64,000 nt of DNA. Origin: Tricholoma matsutake (lineage: Eukaryota > Basidiomycota > Agaricomycetes > Agaricales > Tricholomataceae). The stretch spans positions 8,122,001-8,186,000 of the forward strand of contig AP026547.1 of NCBI GenBank assembly GCA_026075535.2, in the 5' to 3' direction. Positions 22,422 through 35,537 of the stretch are shown here, one piece after another. The notes below the pieces were generated by a model, which saw nothing but the letters and a program-made list of their open reading frames with translations, searched no databases and was not told the origin of the DNA. The first letter of the stretch is position 1, and every line of letters begins with the position of its first letter. A program made the position numbers and the translations under genes.

Positions 22422-25400
22422 CTATGAAGAGAAACCCGCCCACGGCTGCTCCAGTGCAGGCATCGAGCCATCCCATTTCCAATCCGATGGCTGGAAGTAC
22501 GCAGACTCCCCTCCATCAATCTCCTTCAGCGTTCCAAGCCGTAGTAGATCCGATACTCCATTGTCCTCCATTTTAGTAGAAATAGTATCCGTCGCAGATA
22601 GCAAGGCATGATGTGCAGCATCCGCCTCTGATGCATTCGACTCCGGACTCGGGTTCGTCGACGACGAAGACAACAGATCTGGTGTAGGAGGGGCCTTCGA
22701 CCCCACATCGTCATCATCCAGCGTCCCGAACGACGAAAAATCGAAAAATTCCACAAACTCATCAACAGGCGGGATCGCCGGTGTCGGCTGCGCCACATCG
22801 CTCTCGTTCCCCATCCCTAGCGACGGTAGCCTATGCGTCGCGTCAGTCCCATCAGCATACCCCTTCAAAATCATATCCAGGGTCTCTGAAATATCAGATG
22901 TCAACGACTCTTGGCCTTCGCCGCGAGCAGCCATGATAAGCTCCGTCATCTGTTCCAGGAACGCGGTGGCATCCTCCTCCGTCTTCACATTTTCGACAGC
23001 CTCCGTCTTCTTTTTCAGTGCCTCACTTGGTGAGCCATCCCACTCGTCCATCTTGGGTTTCTTGGGCGGAGACGGTTCATTGGCCACTGCACCAGAGCCT
23101 GACGCAGCTGGACTTTCTCCAAGGATAGACGTAAGAGAAGGTGTCGATGACTCCTCGTCACGCTGTCGCTTTGTGCTACTGCCACTGCCACTGCCTGACG
23201 CGGGCGTCGGCGGCTCTGACGGTGGCGGGGGTGGCGCAGGAGTGTTCGCATTTGACGGAGCATTCGAAGTGGTAACTGCTGCAGTAGCCACACCCGCCGG
23301 AGTATTCTTCACCGAAGAGCGACGTTCTCTCCTGTTAACTCTCACCTTCTTCGGCGACCTTGGCGCCTGGGGTGACGAACCAGAAAGGGCGCTGGGTGTG
23401 GGCGCGTTCGCCACAGGTGTAGAATGTGACGGCGGGGGTGTAGGCGTGGATACCGACATGGGCTGGGTATTTTGCGATGATGAAGAGGGTTTCTTAACGA
23501 GTTGTGGTGGGACTGCTGGTCGCAGACCAGGTGGTGGCGGTTGTTGTTGGGGTATTGGTGGTGGTTGTCGGGAAGAAGAATGAAGGCCATGAGGTGGCAT
23601 CTGCGATGGAGGTTGCGGTGGCATCTGAGGGCGCGTCATTTCTTGCGTCACGTGCCCTTGGGGTGGCACGCCTAGCATCATTTGCGGCTGTTGCTGCATC
23701 TGAGAACTACGGCCATTCATAGCGTTTTGTAGGAAAGACGTGAACACATCGTTCGCATGATGAACCTGCGCCATCATGTTGCGAAGCATATCGAGAGTCA
23801 TGAGATACCGCATGTTCCCCACTGCAAACATCGATTTTTGCTGTCCCACAGTAAGAATCTGTGACAAAGGGAAAAAACAACAACAATGAACAACGAAAAA
23901 GACCGAAACGCCCAAAAAATCAAACGTACGATCGCTATCAGTTTCTTGATCATGTCCTCCGACTTGAGCACAAACATGTACATCGGAAGCTTGGCGTCAA
24001 TCTCCTGCGCAAAACGGTGCAACTGATCGAGCAAAGTTGCGTACTCTTGGTGATGCTCCTGCGGGACGTCCTGCGGCTGCATATTCGGCAATCCTAAACC
24101 ACAAAAAAGAAACACATACATCAACACTCATTCTCCGACACCCAAAAAAAGATACTCACGAGTCTGCTTGAAACCGACCTTGGTCTTCTCCACAAACCCT
24201 AACAATTGCTGCAATTGCTGCGGGCTAGGTCTCGCTAGCGGCGCAATAGGCCCATTCGCCTGTGGCATCATCTGCCCTCCCATAAACCCACCGCCACCGC
24301 CACCCTGACCACCTTGCATCATTGCCTTCCCCTGCCCTATGAACGGCGGAGGCTGCCTACTCCCACCCGGAATACCCGCACCCCCCTGTCCCTGTCCTTG
24401 TTGTCCCTGCCCCTGTCCCTGCACCGATGACCCCACGAACATTGTCCCCGCGCCCGGCCCCGCACCAATCCCCTGTTCACCCCGCATCCCCCCACGAAAT
24501 ATACCCTGCTCCATCACCGTACGCTGCAAATGAGCACGATTGGTCTCCACAAACGCAATAATCTGCTCCGATACGCCCATTTGCCTCAGTTCCGAGACGC
24601 TCTTATTCGCGAACCCGATCACCTGCTGCATCGTGCGCGCGTCAATCGCGCGTGGGTTCGGGGGCATGTTCATGTTCGCGGAGATCCCCATCCCTTGATT
24701 CGGGTTATTGTTGTTCGGATTCGAATTCGGGTTGGTGTTCGGGTTCGGGTTCCCATTCGCAGGGTTGTTGTTCGGGTTACTACTGGGGTTCATGTTCGGA
24801 TTGTTATTGTTGGGGTTGGGGTTGGGGTTCAGTGGACCATGCGAGGGACCAGGTCCACCAGCTACACCGGGGCCGCCATTTCCACCTCCACCAGCGTTCC
24901 CACTAGCGAGAGCAGCAGCTTGCACTGCCGCCGCCGCCGCCTGCATCTGCTTCCGGCGCTCAATAACCGATGTGATATACATCGTATCAAACGGCAGCAG
25001 ATAGTCCTTGTATACCGCCGCAAGCCTCTGAGCCACCCCGGGACCCGACTTGGCCGGCTCTGCGTCAGTGCCTGGAAACTGCACAAACCCCATCTTCCCT
25101 CCAATAACTACCCACAGCTCCTGGTTCTGCACCTTGTTGAACCCGCCCTCCTGCATGACATTCATATGCAGCGCATACAAATCAATGAGGCGCCCGTCCA
25201 CACTCATGAGCCGCTCATCATGCTTCATATTCCTCGCCTGTACCCAGCTCTTATACGCGTTCTCGAACCGCGCTTTCTCAAGCGGCGGGGGAAGCTGCAT
25301 AGGGCCCCCCACATTCACATTCATAGGCACACCAGCACCTCCCCCGGTAACCCCCATCCCTGGAGGTGACGACGCAGTAAAAGGAAGCTGGGGCCCCATG

Positions 25401-27128
25401 TTCGGAGACATTTGGCTGGGGAATGGTCTGCCGCTATTACCGGGCCCACCAGGCGTACCATGGGGTCCTGGGCCTGGGCCTTGTTGGTGTGGAGTCGGGC
25501 CTGAGCGTGGTGGAACGCCTCCGCCTATGAGGTGGTTTGCTTGGGCGTGCATGTGCGATGGGCTCGGGTGAACGTTTGAAGGGGGCACATTCGGCATTCC
25601 GCCACCACGCATCTGAGAGCTTCCACTCCCGTTCCCGCTAGGGTTTGGGATGGAAATGGGGTTATCGAAGGGCGGGGATTGCCCGGCTTGTTGGGATAGC
25701 CATGGAGGTGGTTGTTGTGGACCTGGCCCTGGGCCGCCACTGTTATTGTTGTTGCCTGGCTGCGAACTTGGACCAGAGATCATACCCCTAAGAAAAAGCA
25801 ACCATTCGACACTAATCCCGAGGGTAAGGGGAAAAATACATACATGTTGTTTTGCATAGCATTCATCATTCGTTGCAGGTAATCCTTCTTCCCCTTGACA
25901 TCTAGCATCGACTGCCGAATTTTAGCAGCTACCGTCGGATCAAGGGGGTTCCCATTGGCAGCAGCCGCGCGTTGCTGGTTACTCAAGTGTGAAAGCAATG
26001 CCTCCTGCTGTATGATGGTATGGCGTAAGTTATTCGCGCGCTCGCTCATTTCCGCCATCGTCATGCGACGCTGCTGCGGCTGCTGTCCTTGTCCTGGGGG
26101 CTGATGCTGCTGCTGCAGTGGTGATTGCCCCTGCCCACCGATAGAGTTGGGGGGCATATTGTTTGGGAGGGGGATCGGGTGAGCGGGAGAGGGACGGCGG
26201 TCCATCCCCTGCGAAGCAAACAGATTGTGAGTATCAGGCGACGAGCCTTGATTCATAGCCTGCATCTGCTGCTGTTGGCGAGAGCCAAAATTCATCGGCC
26301 CACCAGCATTATTTTGCTGGTTCTGCTGTTGTTGCGCAAGGATGAGGCCGAGTTGGCGGGACATGTCAGGGCCAGGGTTTGGAAAGCCTTGGAGGACAGA
26401 TGCGTTGCGAGAAGCGAGGGAAGGAGGGTTACCGGGGCCGTTTACGTTGTTCATAAAGGCTTGGTGTTGTGACTGGGGTGATTGATTGGAAGAGGGATCA
26501 AGGAAGGGTTGACCGGGTTGGAGTTGTTGGGATGGACCACCGAAAGGCTGTTGTTGGTTTAGCTGTTGTTGCTGTTGGCCTTGTACACGAGCTAGATTGT
26601 GGCTTCGTAGCAAATCCGTCATCTAAGGAAAAGAGTTCATGGATTAGTGATTGATTTACGTAAGGAAGTCGGAAACAGGAGTGGGCCGTAGAACGGCTAG
26701 AGCTAACTAATGTTATAGGTTTTGCGATCGGAGGCATCGCGATTAAGATGAGGATGTAGGAGAAGACAGAGCCGCATGGATTGGAAAAGATGAGTCGTGA
26801 GAAGAGGTGACCACATGCAGAGAAGAGGCCCGAGTAGGGCGGGGCGTAGATAGATGGGTCGAATAGAAAGAACGTGGAACGATAGACTTACTTGTGCAGT
26901 AGAGTGCTGCTGTGATAGGTCATTTGCTCCAGGACGATACTGTTGCATATGCTGAATCTGTTGCCACATGCGAGCCTGGTCAGGAAAGTTCTGCATGGAC
27001 TGGTGTGGGGGATCCTGTTGTTGCTGTTGTTGTTGCTGCTGCTGAGCCTGAGCTTGCTGTTGCTGAGACTGCATGAGGCCAGGATTGAAATTTGGCAACA
27101 TCGGATATTGAGAAAGACGTTCAGCCAT
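22422..27128 (-). CDS. ARID-domain protein, Swi1-like subunit of SWI/SNF chromatin remodeller
   Basis: Five exons: 26892-27128, 25844-26622, about 24166-25787, about 23929-24093 and 22422-23860, all joining in frame, giving roughly 1,420 residues. The N-terminal exon begins MAERLSQYPMLPNFNPGLMQ followed by poly-Gln; exons two and three are Gln-, Pro-, Gly- and Asn-rich. In exon three lies an ARID/BRIGHT DNA-binding domain: ARFENAYKSWVQARN, LIDLYALHMNVMQEGGFNKV, ELWVVIGGKMGFVQFPG, VAQRLAAVYKDYLLPFD. Further on are DVPQEHHQEYATLLDQLHRF, IKKLIAI, ILTVGQQKSMF, VRVNRRERR and an acidic Ser/Thr-rich C-terminus. This layout (low complexity, ARID, conserved C-terminal helices) fits Swi1/ARID1-type subunits that help position the SWI/SNF complex. 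Large dense antisense open frames here reflect the GC- and repeat-rich coding sequence. Confidence 0.88.
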
Positions 27129-30100
27129 TGTAGAGCTTTGCTGATAAAGTATCGGTGTATGAGAGTGGTGAGACTGCGTTTGCCACACGGAGCTCGCACG
27201 CTACGTCTAACGACGAGCAAGCGGGAATCGTGGATGGCTGATGGCAGTAGGAATGAGGAGAGAAGGGGACGATATTTTGAGGAAAGGGAGTAGAGTAGTT
27301 GGTGGGAGCGAAACGAGGAGTCGCACCGAAATAGGGCTGTGGCTGACAGTGTTTTTTTCATTATTTACTTGCCAAGTCCCTGCTAACCCCCCTTGCTAAC
27401 CCTTATACAATAAACTAAATCCGAAACTCCCGACAACTACGGTTCTTGCCTAGTCCAGCCTCCAATCCTCGACTCCGATCATTCCAAAGTCTTGCCCGAT
27501 ACATTGGCATGTCTCTCTCTCTCTCTGGAGTATATCTGCCTCTAACCTACGCGGTTCACTTCATCACCGTCCTTGTCCTTCTCAACTACACTCAGCTCAC
27601 AAAATCATAAATTCTCCGAAACGGCGCCTAAAACCACCGAACCAGTCTGCAAATCTATATATGGCCAATCCAACCCAGCACACCTTGCCTTCGCGAAACT
27701 ACGTCCATATCTGGGTTTGCGTCACCAAGCGACCGTGGTCACTCCTCGTGTCTAACCTACCCTTATTCCCTCCACCGCAAGCTCCAATCTCAGCCCCCCC
27801 CACCCACTTCGTCTCACACAATGACATGGACGGGAGGCAGCTTAAGCTTGTCAGGCAATACATGTCGATGGGCTGGCTGGGTTAGACTCCCCGGCTCGAA
27901 TTTGAATTTATATGTTTAAATTTATGTCCATATCCGTCCCGCATTCACCGACCGATACGAACACAGGCTGTGGGCGCTCTCTAGCAGTGCCTTGTGAGGT
28001 TCAAATTCATCCATTTAACGTACGCTCCAAGTCCTCCGTCCGACAACACCGACCCGACCCCTCCATAACTTCATAATTTCCCAATTCGATCTACGAATAC
28101 AACATATTTTTGTCTAATTATCCTTATTTGATCTGTCAGATGCCCACTGGCAGTTCATATCCCCAATTTGGTTCGCTATCCATCTGTTTCGTCCTTTGTA
28201 GTCTTCCCATCGCTATGCGCATCTCAGCCTCGGTCCGATGGCCTGTATAACACTAGTCGCCGAGCATCTGTCCTCTCAAGCCTTCATCGCACTCGCATTC
28301 ACTGCACAGCGAAGTCATTCATCCATGAAACTCTCGATCCCCCCCACGGCAAGCGACGAAATAGCCGTACTGCCCCGAGTTCGGGTATGACTGCGATTTA
28401 TTCTTGGTATTATCTCTGACTCGAAATTACAAGCTGTAATTTTATTTTTTTTGGCGACTGCTCGTCGATTCGTGTTCTCCGATCCTGTATCTTATACTTT
28501 TTCTTACGTTACACGCACTTGTCACAGTAACGGCTTTCCTGGTACGTGCGTTTCCATATTGGCAGGACGATGATAATTTTCAGGTGTTCAAGCATTTCGA
28601 TCAGGACTCAATTTAGCATCAAGGTTAACCTTTGTCCAGCAAGTCTTGACGTCAGGTATTCTCAAAGTACACTTCCCTTCATGTCGACAAACGCTCAGTT
28701 TCTTATACCTCGCGTCTTTCAACCCCTCTCGTCAATAGCTTTCAAACTGTCTGTCGATGCCCCCTTGGAAACTCAGCATCTCCCCCTTCCCGGCCATTGG
28801 TATGTTGGTTTTCAAGCACTTCAACGAACCACTACCTCGTTATCCTAGACCTCATATCGACATAACCGCAGTATGCCGAGCAGAGACACACGGACATCAT
28901 CTCCATGTCAAACCCTAACGTTAACTCGATTTATAGTAAGTAACGGAACATTTTTTTTTTCATGATCTGCCAGCTTGTCCTGTATCACCATTCGTGGACC
29001 TGATGCCGGCCTAGGTGACAGCGTTGAGAATCGCGGCCGGCTAACTCCGTTTAAGGTAGGTACACCACCTCAACTTCAAGATCAAGCCTTGGGTGGACTT
29101 GATAAGCATAAAGGGGGGTGGGGAAGTTTCCAGCTTGTTGACGTCAAAAGCCATATATGACAATGAGATAACTACAATTCAAGAAACACTTATCACGATT
29201 AGGTTAACTGGCAAAACTTCACTCTCGGGGGTGCTATTATCACCATGACACCACTGCTTCTTGGTGGCGATGTCATTTGCTGTTCTTAATCCTATAGCCG
29301 CTCGACCCTGCCACAGAACTTAATAGCACCATGAAACAAAAAATACAAGGAACACGAAAATGGGTGACGGGTGTCATCGTCAACGAACATGTTTAGCAGC
29401 TCCGAGTCCGCAGCATCGCCTCAATGATCTACTGCATAGCAGTCCTGCCGTTGATCATGATCATGATGATCATCAACCCCTCGACCCCTCCCGATCTCGA
29501 CGTCGGCGTCGATTTGTAGATCCGCCTTTAATATGTACATACAAATTACGTTAAGCCTGCCAATCAGTAAACTATTTAAGTATTTTCACAAAACCGAACT
29601 GCAACAAATAATACGATTGACCTCATGCAAGAGGCAAACCCGATTCCCTTTCCCGTGACATATGCTCCCACTCTTTGTTGGATCTATGTAGCTCAGCGAA
29701 ATGTCTACACATGTACACGAGTGAAACCATTGATAAGTGCGTTCACAAGCGTTGTATGCACGACTCGAACGCCAAATTCCCGCACAGGTACTACGGAGAA
29801 AAACCATTATCCCCTTCCAAGTAGTTGATCCTTAGATCACTCAATTCTGGCTATGGACATAAAGTACTGGTATACAACCGTCTGAGTCGGATATACAGCG
29901 TGTTTGACAATCAACAACGCCTGCTGTGTCAATCTTTCGCTTCTTAACCTCTAGAGGTGATCAAAAGTCTGTCGAATGCAAGCAAAAGTCAGAGCTATAT
30001 TCGAGCTTGAGAAAGGCAGAATCTATCTGCGAGATCACGCCAGGGTTGGAAATGACATGACAGATCCAGACCATGAGAAGCTGAAGGAGGTGGAAATTCG

Positions 30101-30651
30101 CCAACGTGATCCGACTTTGTATCAAACGAATTTGCTCGTGAACTTTTCACATTTTATCGAGGAACCCGAACCCGACAAATTATTTAATCGTGGTCGTTCT
30201 TAATCTTGGGAAAAATCACCACATGACTCTGCTCGGTGTTGCGCTGTGGTATGATAGCAGATGACCTTGAGAAAGTTCAAGGTGCGCAAGTTCCGCCGAC
30301 TGTCGAGGATGCGTTCCTGATCAGTTCTCAAAGTTAAAGGGCCAACTGCCAACGAAGTGTGTCTACCCAGGCTCGGTGCCAAGTTTCAATACACTTGGCA
30401 AAATTTCGTACGAATGCTCTATCCAAGAACTCCGTCAATCGTGTCGATGGGAATTTGATATTGAAGATTAGAGAAGGGAGGAGAGAATGAGAAGTCCATG
30501 ACTTCGCGAAGCTTGGGAGGCACTGTGAAAGAGGTCTAGAACCTGAACATGTGTGGATCGAGCTGTATGGGTGGGTGGGTAAAGTAAGATCCGACATAAG
30601 GCACGTTATTGATTGATGATGAAAACATCGGGAACAAGAGGAGCGGAAGGC
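27129..30651. other. Gene-poor stretch, 3.5 kb
   Basis: Upstream of the ARID gene. It includes a CT run near 27512-27525 and several open frames of 60-100 codons without recognisable domains (27573-27885, 28168-28419, 28546-28848, 29976-30203). Probably the ARID promoter plus eroded sequence at the border of the transposon-rich half. Confidence 0.4.
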
Positions 30652-30914
30652 TAATTGATGACTGATTGCCACCTGTGTGACTGCTTAAGCACTGCACGAA
30701 CGTCGTGGCTTTGCCAGTGGTAAAAGGAGTCCACTTTATCGTTTCTCCGCAAGATTCCAGGATACGTTGAGAGGAGCATTTCTAATTGATGACTGATTGC
30801 CACCTGTGTGACTGCTTAAGCACTGAACGAACGTCGTGGCTTTGCCAGTGGTAAAAGGAGTCCACTTTATCGTTTCTCCGCAAGATTCCAGGATCACGTT
30901 GAGAGGAGCATTTT
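30652..30914. repeat. Tandem duplication, 131-bp unit, two copies
   Basis: Copy one 30652-30782 and copy two 30783-30914 both start TAATTGATGACTGATTGCCA and end GAGAGGAGCATTT. They differ by one substitution (CTGCACG/CTGAACG) and one inserted base (GATACG/GATCACG), so the duplication is recent. No coding content recognised. Confidence 0.9.
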
Positions 30915-31655
30915 GTGAGTATCTCCGCCATGCATAAATAGCAGCTTCTGTAGGGTTAACAGATCTCCTGGGGAACAGACAGATCTGTGACTATAACCTG
31001 AGAGACGACAAGAGTTATGGTCCTCGAGTCACGGGCCGAAACAGAACTGTAGGAGCGATACAAGGGTCAAACACCAACAGTCAGCTGTCATTATTTTGCA
31101 AAATAATACTCTAATAAGAACAAATACTGTATGCATATTACGGTCTGGGTAGAAGGCATCTCAGTTTGCAAAACACCGCCTCCTGCTAAAATAGGTACTG
31201 TCGGTCGGTCGCCTGAAAATGCCCATGCCCTTTTGGGCAACCGATTGTTTAGCTATAAATATCCTCCCCGTTGATTGCTGTCCATCACAGCCATCAACAG
31301 ATTACCTTTTTGGTCTACCGGCACGATATCACCAACAACATCTGCTGTCGCATCAACCACAGGCTACAACCATTCATCAATAATATTCACTGTCTATATA
31401 TTTCTTATAAGTATATACACCCTCCTATCATTATGCAAACACCACTCACCGTACGATTTACAAACACATGAATCCACATCCTATCATCACCATCATTGTG
31501 ATTGATCCAACAATCAATATGAGGACACTACAAACTACAACCTATCAAGATTCAAAACATATCATACATAGAAGAAGAAAACAATGTACAACCCACAATC
31601 CCTCATCAACATAGACATTGTCTAGTTCCACCCTCTCCAACACTGAGATTTGCTG
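30915..31655. other. Non-coding stretch with possible LTR-like fragment
   Basis: Contains a TATAAATA box near 31253 following TGTCGGTCGG (about 31199), and A/C-rich sequence downstream, reminiscent of an isolated LTR, but I found neither a partner copy nor a target duplication. No gene seen. Confidence 0.25.
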
Positions 31656-31880
31656 TTACATGAAATGTAGGTGTGGGATCATCATAACATTCTCGTACAG
31701 AAGCGTGATGGCTGAGTGTTGGCTGTCTGAGTAGACGTTAGTGAATAGCATGACATCATCCCCTATTCCCAATGAGAATAGCAGGATGTCATGGTTGTCG
31801 ATCAGGTCTCTTCGGAGACCTGGTCTGAGATTGGCTATGCTGTTCAAGAAGTAAACAGCAACACATGGGGGCTGTTTCAA
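31656..31880 (-). pseudogene. Fragment of a LINE-type endonuclease (EEP fold)
   Basis: A minus-strand frame with PPCVAVYFLNSIANLRPGLR, RDLIDNHDILLFSLGIGDD, FTNVYSDSQHSAITLLYE and IPHLHFM resembles the endonuclease/exonuclease/phosphatase domain of agaricomycete non-LTR retrotransposons, which continue LNVYSD..., then a GDFN-type catalytic motif. Here the frame ends in a stop just where that motif should begin (followed by a degenerate CNSKSQCWRG). No reverse transcriptase is adjacent. It is therefore a short relic. The family assignment rests on pattern memory of this domain. Confidence 0.55.
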
Positions 31881-32961
31881 ATAAACCAGTTTGCTCGAAC
31901 AAATTCATCATTACACCACTTCTCTCTGGCTTACCCAGCATCAACATAGCACCATATTCATTAACACCCATGCCGTTCACTTTGCTGATAACACTAGATT
32001 TAACAGGCATCAAGAGCCCATAGACAGCTTTGCAGAGTGGATTCAAAATCAAACTGGCCACCTCAATCATAGACTGATGAACAGAATCAATTCGCACCAG
32101 CACATATGCAAATTGAGAAACTGAGCACAGTGGTATCACAAGAGCTCTTTCATTCACAATTACATCACCTTTCTCATGCCACCTGGCTCATGCACATTTT
32201 GGAAATTCACAATACCACAAAAGCTGATGAAAGGAAGGAGAGGTGACCTCCTCCATGAAAAATAAAGAAAAGGTGATGACCAAATATTCAAAGAAATGAT
32301 AATGTGGGACACAAGTGACATAGGCAAAAACCACAAAACACTCACATCTGATTAAAAAGTATCTGGGCTGGAATAAAGTTGGCTCAAGTTTGCAAAAACA
32401 CCAGTGGGATGTTCTGAGGGCCCAATTATGCCAGAGAACAACAACACCATCTGGTCATGACCTAGCATAGCCAAGGTGAGGTTTGTGGAAGCAGTGTTGT
32501 ATTGCTCATATTCAGGGGTTCCAAATTCCTGGCATGTGATGGGACAAGTGTTTTGTCCCTGTGAGTTTGTTGCATGGGAAAATATTATGAGAATTCTTGT
32601 GTAATAACTATACAGTTCATTGATAGTTGTTACTTTGACCTAAAGTAGTGGGCTTTGCCACTGCTCAGGTTATTACCTTATTCAGTCATTGCAGCTTGGA
32701 TGGCAGGATCCAGCTACCTCCAATGTTGCCATCAATGCTGCTGTGCCACATCATTGTGTTCATCATTCCCAACAATGAGCACACTGTTCCCCTCATTCCA
32801 GACCTTTTCCCTCCACTTGTTTTGGTAGGTAACATAGATATATGTATATAAGTGTTAATAAACCAGTTGTTTTTGATTTTATGCCTATATTCAGCCTGTA
32901 ATAAGCTTGCACCCTTGATAAGAGGAGGAGGAGGGGTATCTTCTCTTGATTGAAGGGCTCT
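31881..32961. other. Stretch without supported gene
   Basis: Holds a 122-codon minus-strand open frame (31789-32157) overlapping the endonuclease relic in another frame, with no recognised domain. The rest is AT-rich non-coding sequence up to the target site of element C (GCTCT at 32957-32961). Confidence 0.35.
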
Positions 32962-33154
32962 TGTTACAATTTTCCTTGTAACTCATGGAACCCGACACAC
33001 CCAATGATCCCCTCCAGACAGGAGGCACCACTTGACTCATGCCTGAGGCATGCCCTTGACCCCAGACGCACCCACAATGGATACTGACAACATGCATTCG
33101 ATCCCCTTCCCGTGGAAGGCACCCTTGATGCATGGCGACTCCATGCACCCGAAC
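32962..33154 (+). repeat. Element C 5' LTR, first part
   Basis: Matches 49254-49446 of the 3' LTR nearly base for base, up to ATGCACCCGAAC, where element B begins. Confidence 0.92.
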
Positions 33155-33576
33155 TATAAGGGCAACCTCAGCCTCTAGCAAAGGGAAATCCGAAGTTAAA
33201 ATTATGCTACATAATACAGGGATTGGGGGTGGACCTAGCAAAGGGAAATCTGAAGAGAAAACTCTAAAGATCCCTTTGCCAGTGCCCAGTATATGTGAAA
33301 ACTGCAAAAATCAAATAATAACTAAAAATAGGAAAGGCAGAGATAGGCTGATCAAGGCCACCACATGACGTAATACCAAGGGGTAGATGTCGGAAGGGTA
33401 CTCTGTCTCTAAATATAAAACTGTCAACATGCACAAATGTGATAGAAAGGGAAATTAGTAATAAAATAAGGGAAAAATCATAGAAAATGAAGAATAGAAG
33501 GAACGAGGCAAGAAAAAATATAGGATGAATGTAAAAAATAGGAGAAACATGTGGGACACCCTCTAGTCCCCTTACA
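33155..33576 (-). repeat. Element B 3' LTR
   Basis: 422 bases; contains the direct repeat TAGCAAAGGGAAATC-GAAG twice. Closely similar to the LTRs of element A (reverse complement). Confidence 0.92.
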
Positions 33577-33587
33577 TCACCCCCCCT

Positions 33588-35080
33588 CTAAGATGCATCA
33601 CCCCGATGCATTCGAAATCGCATATGACCAAAGTCACTGACTTGAATGCGACATGGTGCAGCAGTGTGCCATTGGTGGAACTCGTTGACCAACCGAGGGG
33701 CATTCACATCGGACTCCTCAACCCATGAGTTCTCCTCATACCCATAACCCTTCCAGTGTACCAAATACTGGAGCTTCCCTCGACGTAACCAGCTGTCCAA
33801 GATTGACTCAACTTCATACTGGGGTTCTCCCTCCATGACTGTAGGTGGCGGTGGTGGTCATGAACGGCATCCTGGAAAAGGATCTGAGGGAGCTGGAAGG
33901 AGTTTCACGACGTGGAAGACTGGGTGAAGTCTAGACATGGAGGCTGGGAGGCGTAGACAATAGGCATGCGTTCCAACGCACTTGACAATGGGGAAAGGTC
34001 CCAGGAAGCGATGGGAGAGTTTTTTGGACGGATGGGTAGTGAAGATGTCACTGGAGTCAAGATAAACTCGATCACCAACCTTGTACTGCAGTGTTGGAGA
34101 GTGGCGTTGATTGTAGAAACATGCCATGTCGTCCTTTGCCTTCACCAAGGCCGCCTTTGCTTCCTCCAAACTGTCCCTCATGCGTTCCGTGAACTCATTC
34201 ACTGTCTCAATATGTGAGGGGGCTTGGTGAGGTTCGAATCCCATGTGTGGATGCTGTCCAGTGTCCAAGAAGAAGGGGGTTTGTTGAGTGGAAGCATGGA
34301 CATGATTGTTGTATCTGAACTCAGCCAGGGGAAGGAGATCGTCCCAATTGTCCTGGCATTCATTGACGAAGACATGGATGTACTGCTCCAACTCCTGGTT
34401 GACTCGTTCAGTCTGGCCATCAGTTTGTGGGTGATAAGCGGTCGAAGCGAGGAGTTTGATACCCAGAAGTCGGTACAGCTCACGAGTGAACTCTGCTACA
34501 AACTGAGGGCCACGGTCGGAAAGGAAGGCACCAGGGAGTCCATGTAATTTCCAGACATGGTGAACATAGAGGCGGGCAGCACCCAGGGCACTGACAGTGG
34601 TGTGAGTGGGAATGAAGTGAGCCTGTTTCCCTGCGGAATCAACTGTGCACATCACCACATCAAACCCGTTCAACTCTGGCAACTCCACCACAAAGTCGAC
34701 ACTGAAAACATCCCAATGACTTTCTGGGACAGGGAGTGGGTGTAGCTCACCAATGGGTTTGCGACGAGGAATCTTGGTGCGTAAGCAAAGGTCACAAGTA
34801 CGACAATACTGACCAATGAGCCGTGACATCTGCGGCCACCAATAATTCCATGAGGTGAGCTCCAAGGTCTTCCAGCATCCAGGGTGACCAGCAATCCGTG
34901 AGTCGTGGTGTTGGGATATGATACGTCGATGAAGGTCTGGGTCATTGGGTACGTAGATGCGATCCCGGAAATACAACAAGTCCTCCTTTTCAGCCCACTC
35001 TGCCGCACGTAAGGAGAGGGTAGATCCCTTCCTCAGTTCCTTAACAGCTCAGGCCACGACATCCTCATATAAACCACTAC
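33588..35080 (-). pseudogene. Element B pol, 3' part: integrase and chromodomain
   Basis: Shows the integrase zinc-binding region (IISQHHDSRIAGHPGCWKTL, YCRTCDLCLRTK), the DDE core (VDFVVELPELNGFDVVMCTV, FLSDRGPQFVAEF, and E in YHPQTDGQTERVNQELEQY), the GPFPIVKCVGTHAYCLRLP tail and a C-terminal chromodomain (YEVESILDSWLRRGKLQYLV, HWKGYGYEENSWVEE). The frame is intact from 34979 to 33588. Upstream it stops close to the element A insertion at 35080 (a TGA in EDVVA). The end reads through a CGA where element A has TGA, giving a slightly longer C-terminus. Confidence 0.9.
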
Positions 35081-35506
35081 TGTAAGGGGACTAGGGGGGT
35101 GCCCTGTGTGTTTTTCCTATTTTTTATGTTCATCCTATATTTTTCCCCACCTCATTTCCTTCTATTCTTCATTTTCTATGATTTTTCCGGATTTTATTAC
35201 TAATTTTCCCTTGCTATCATGTTTGTACATGTTGACACTTTTATATTTAGAGGGGGAGTACCCCTTCCAACACATACCCCTTGGTATGATGTCATTCGGC
35301 GGCCTTGATCTGCCTATCTCCGCCTTTTTCTATTTTTAGGTTATATTTGATTTTTGTCATCTTCACATATACTGGGCACCAGCAAGGGGATCCTTAGAGT
35401 TTTCTCTTCGGATTTCCCTTTGCTAGGTGTGTCCCCAATGCCTGTATTATGTAGTATAATTTTAACTTTGGATTTCCCTTTGCTAGAGGCTTAGGTTGCC
35501 CTTATA
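35081..35506 (+). repeat. Element A 5' LTR
   Basis: 426 bases, TGTAAGGGG...CCCTTATA. Followed by GTAGAAAACTCTCCCC as the presumed primer-binding region, shared with B. Confidence 0.95.
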
Positions 35507-35537
35507 GTAGAAAACTCTCCCCTAAGGCCCGAAAATC

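Noticed and set aside
22933..25571. Long antisense open frames across the ARID gene (up to 279 codons)
   Set aside because: Shadows of Gln/Pro/Asn/Gly-rich codons on the opposite strand; the ARID domain and splice-consistent exons fix the true strand.
28168..28848. Open frames of 83-100 codons in the 27-30 kb stretch
   Set aside because: No domain or splice-consistent continuation.
29976..30203. 75-codon charged frame (MQAKVRAIFELEKGRIYLRD..)
   Set aside because: Protein-like composition but unrecognised, without flanking exons; left unannotated.
31199..31512. Possible solo LTR (TGTCGGTCGG..CCAACA with TATAAATA)
   Set aside because: No target duplication and no second copy in the window.
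31789..32157. 122-codon minus-strand frame next to the LINE relic
   Set aside because: Overlaps the endonuclease fragment in another frame and shows no family motif.
34225..34250. GGTTCGAATCC-like tRNA T-arm motif
   Set aside because: Lies inside the integrase frame of element B; no acceptor or anticodon stem around it.
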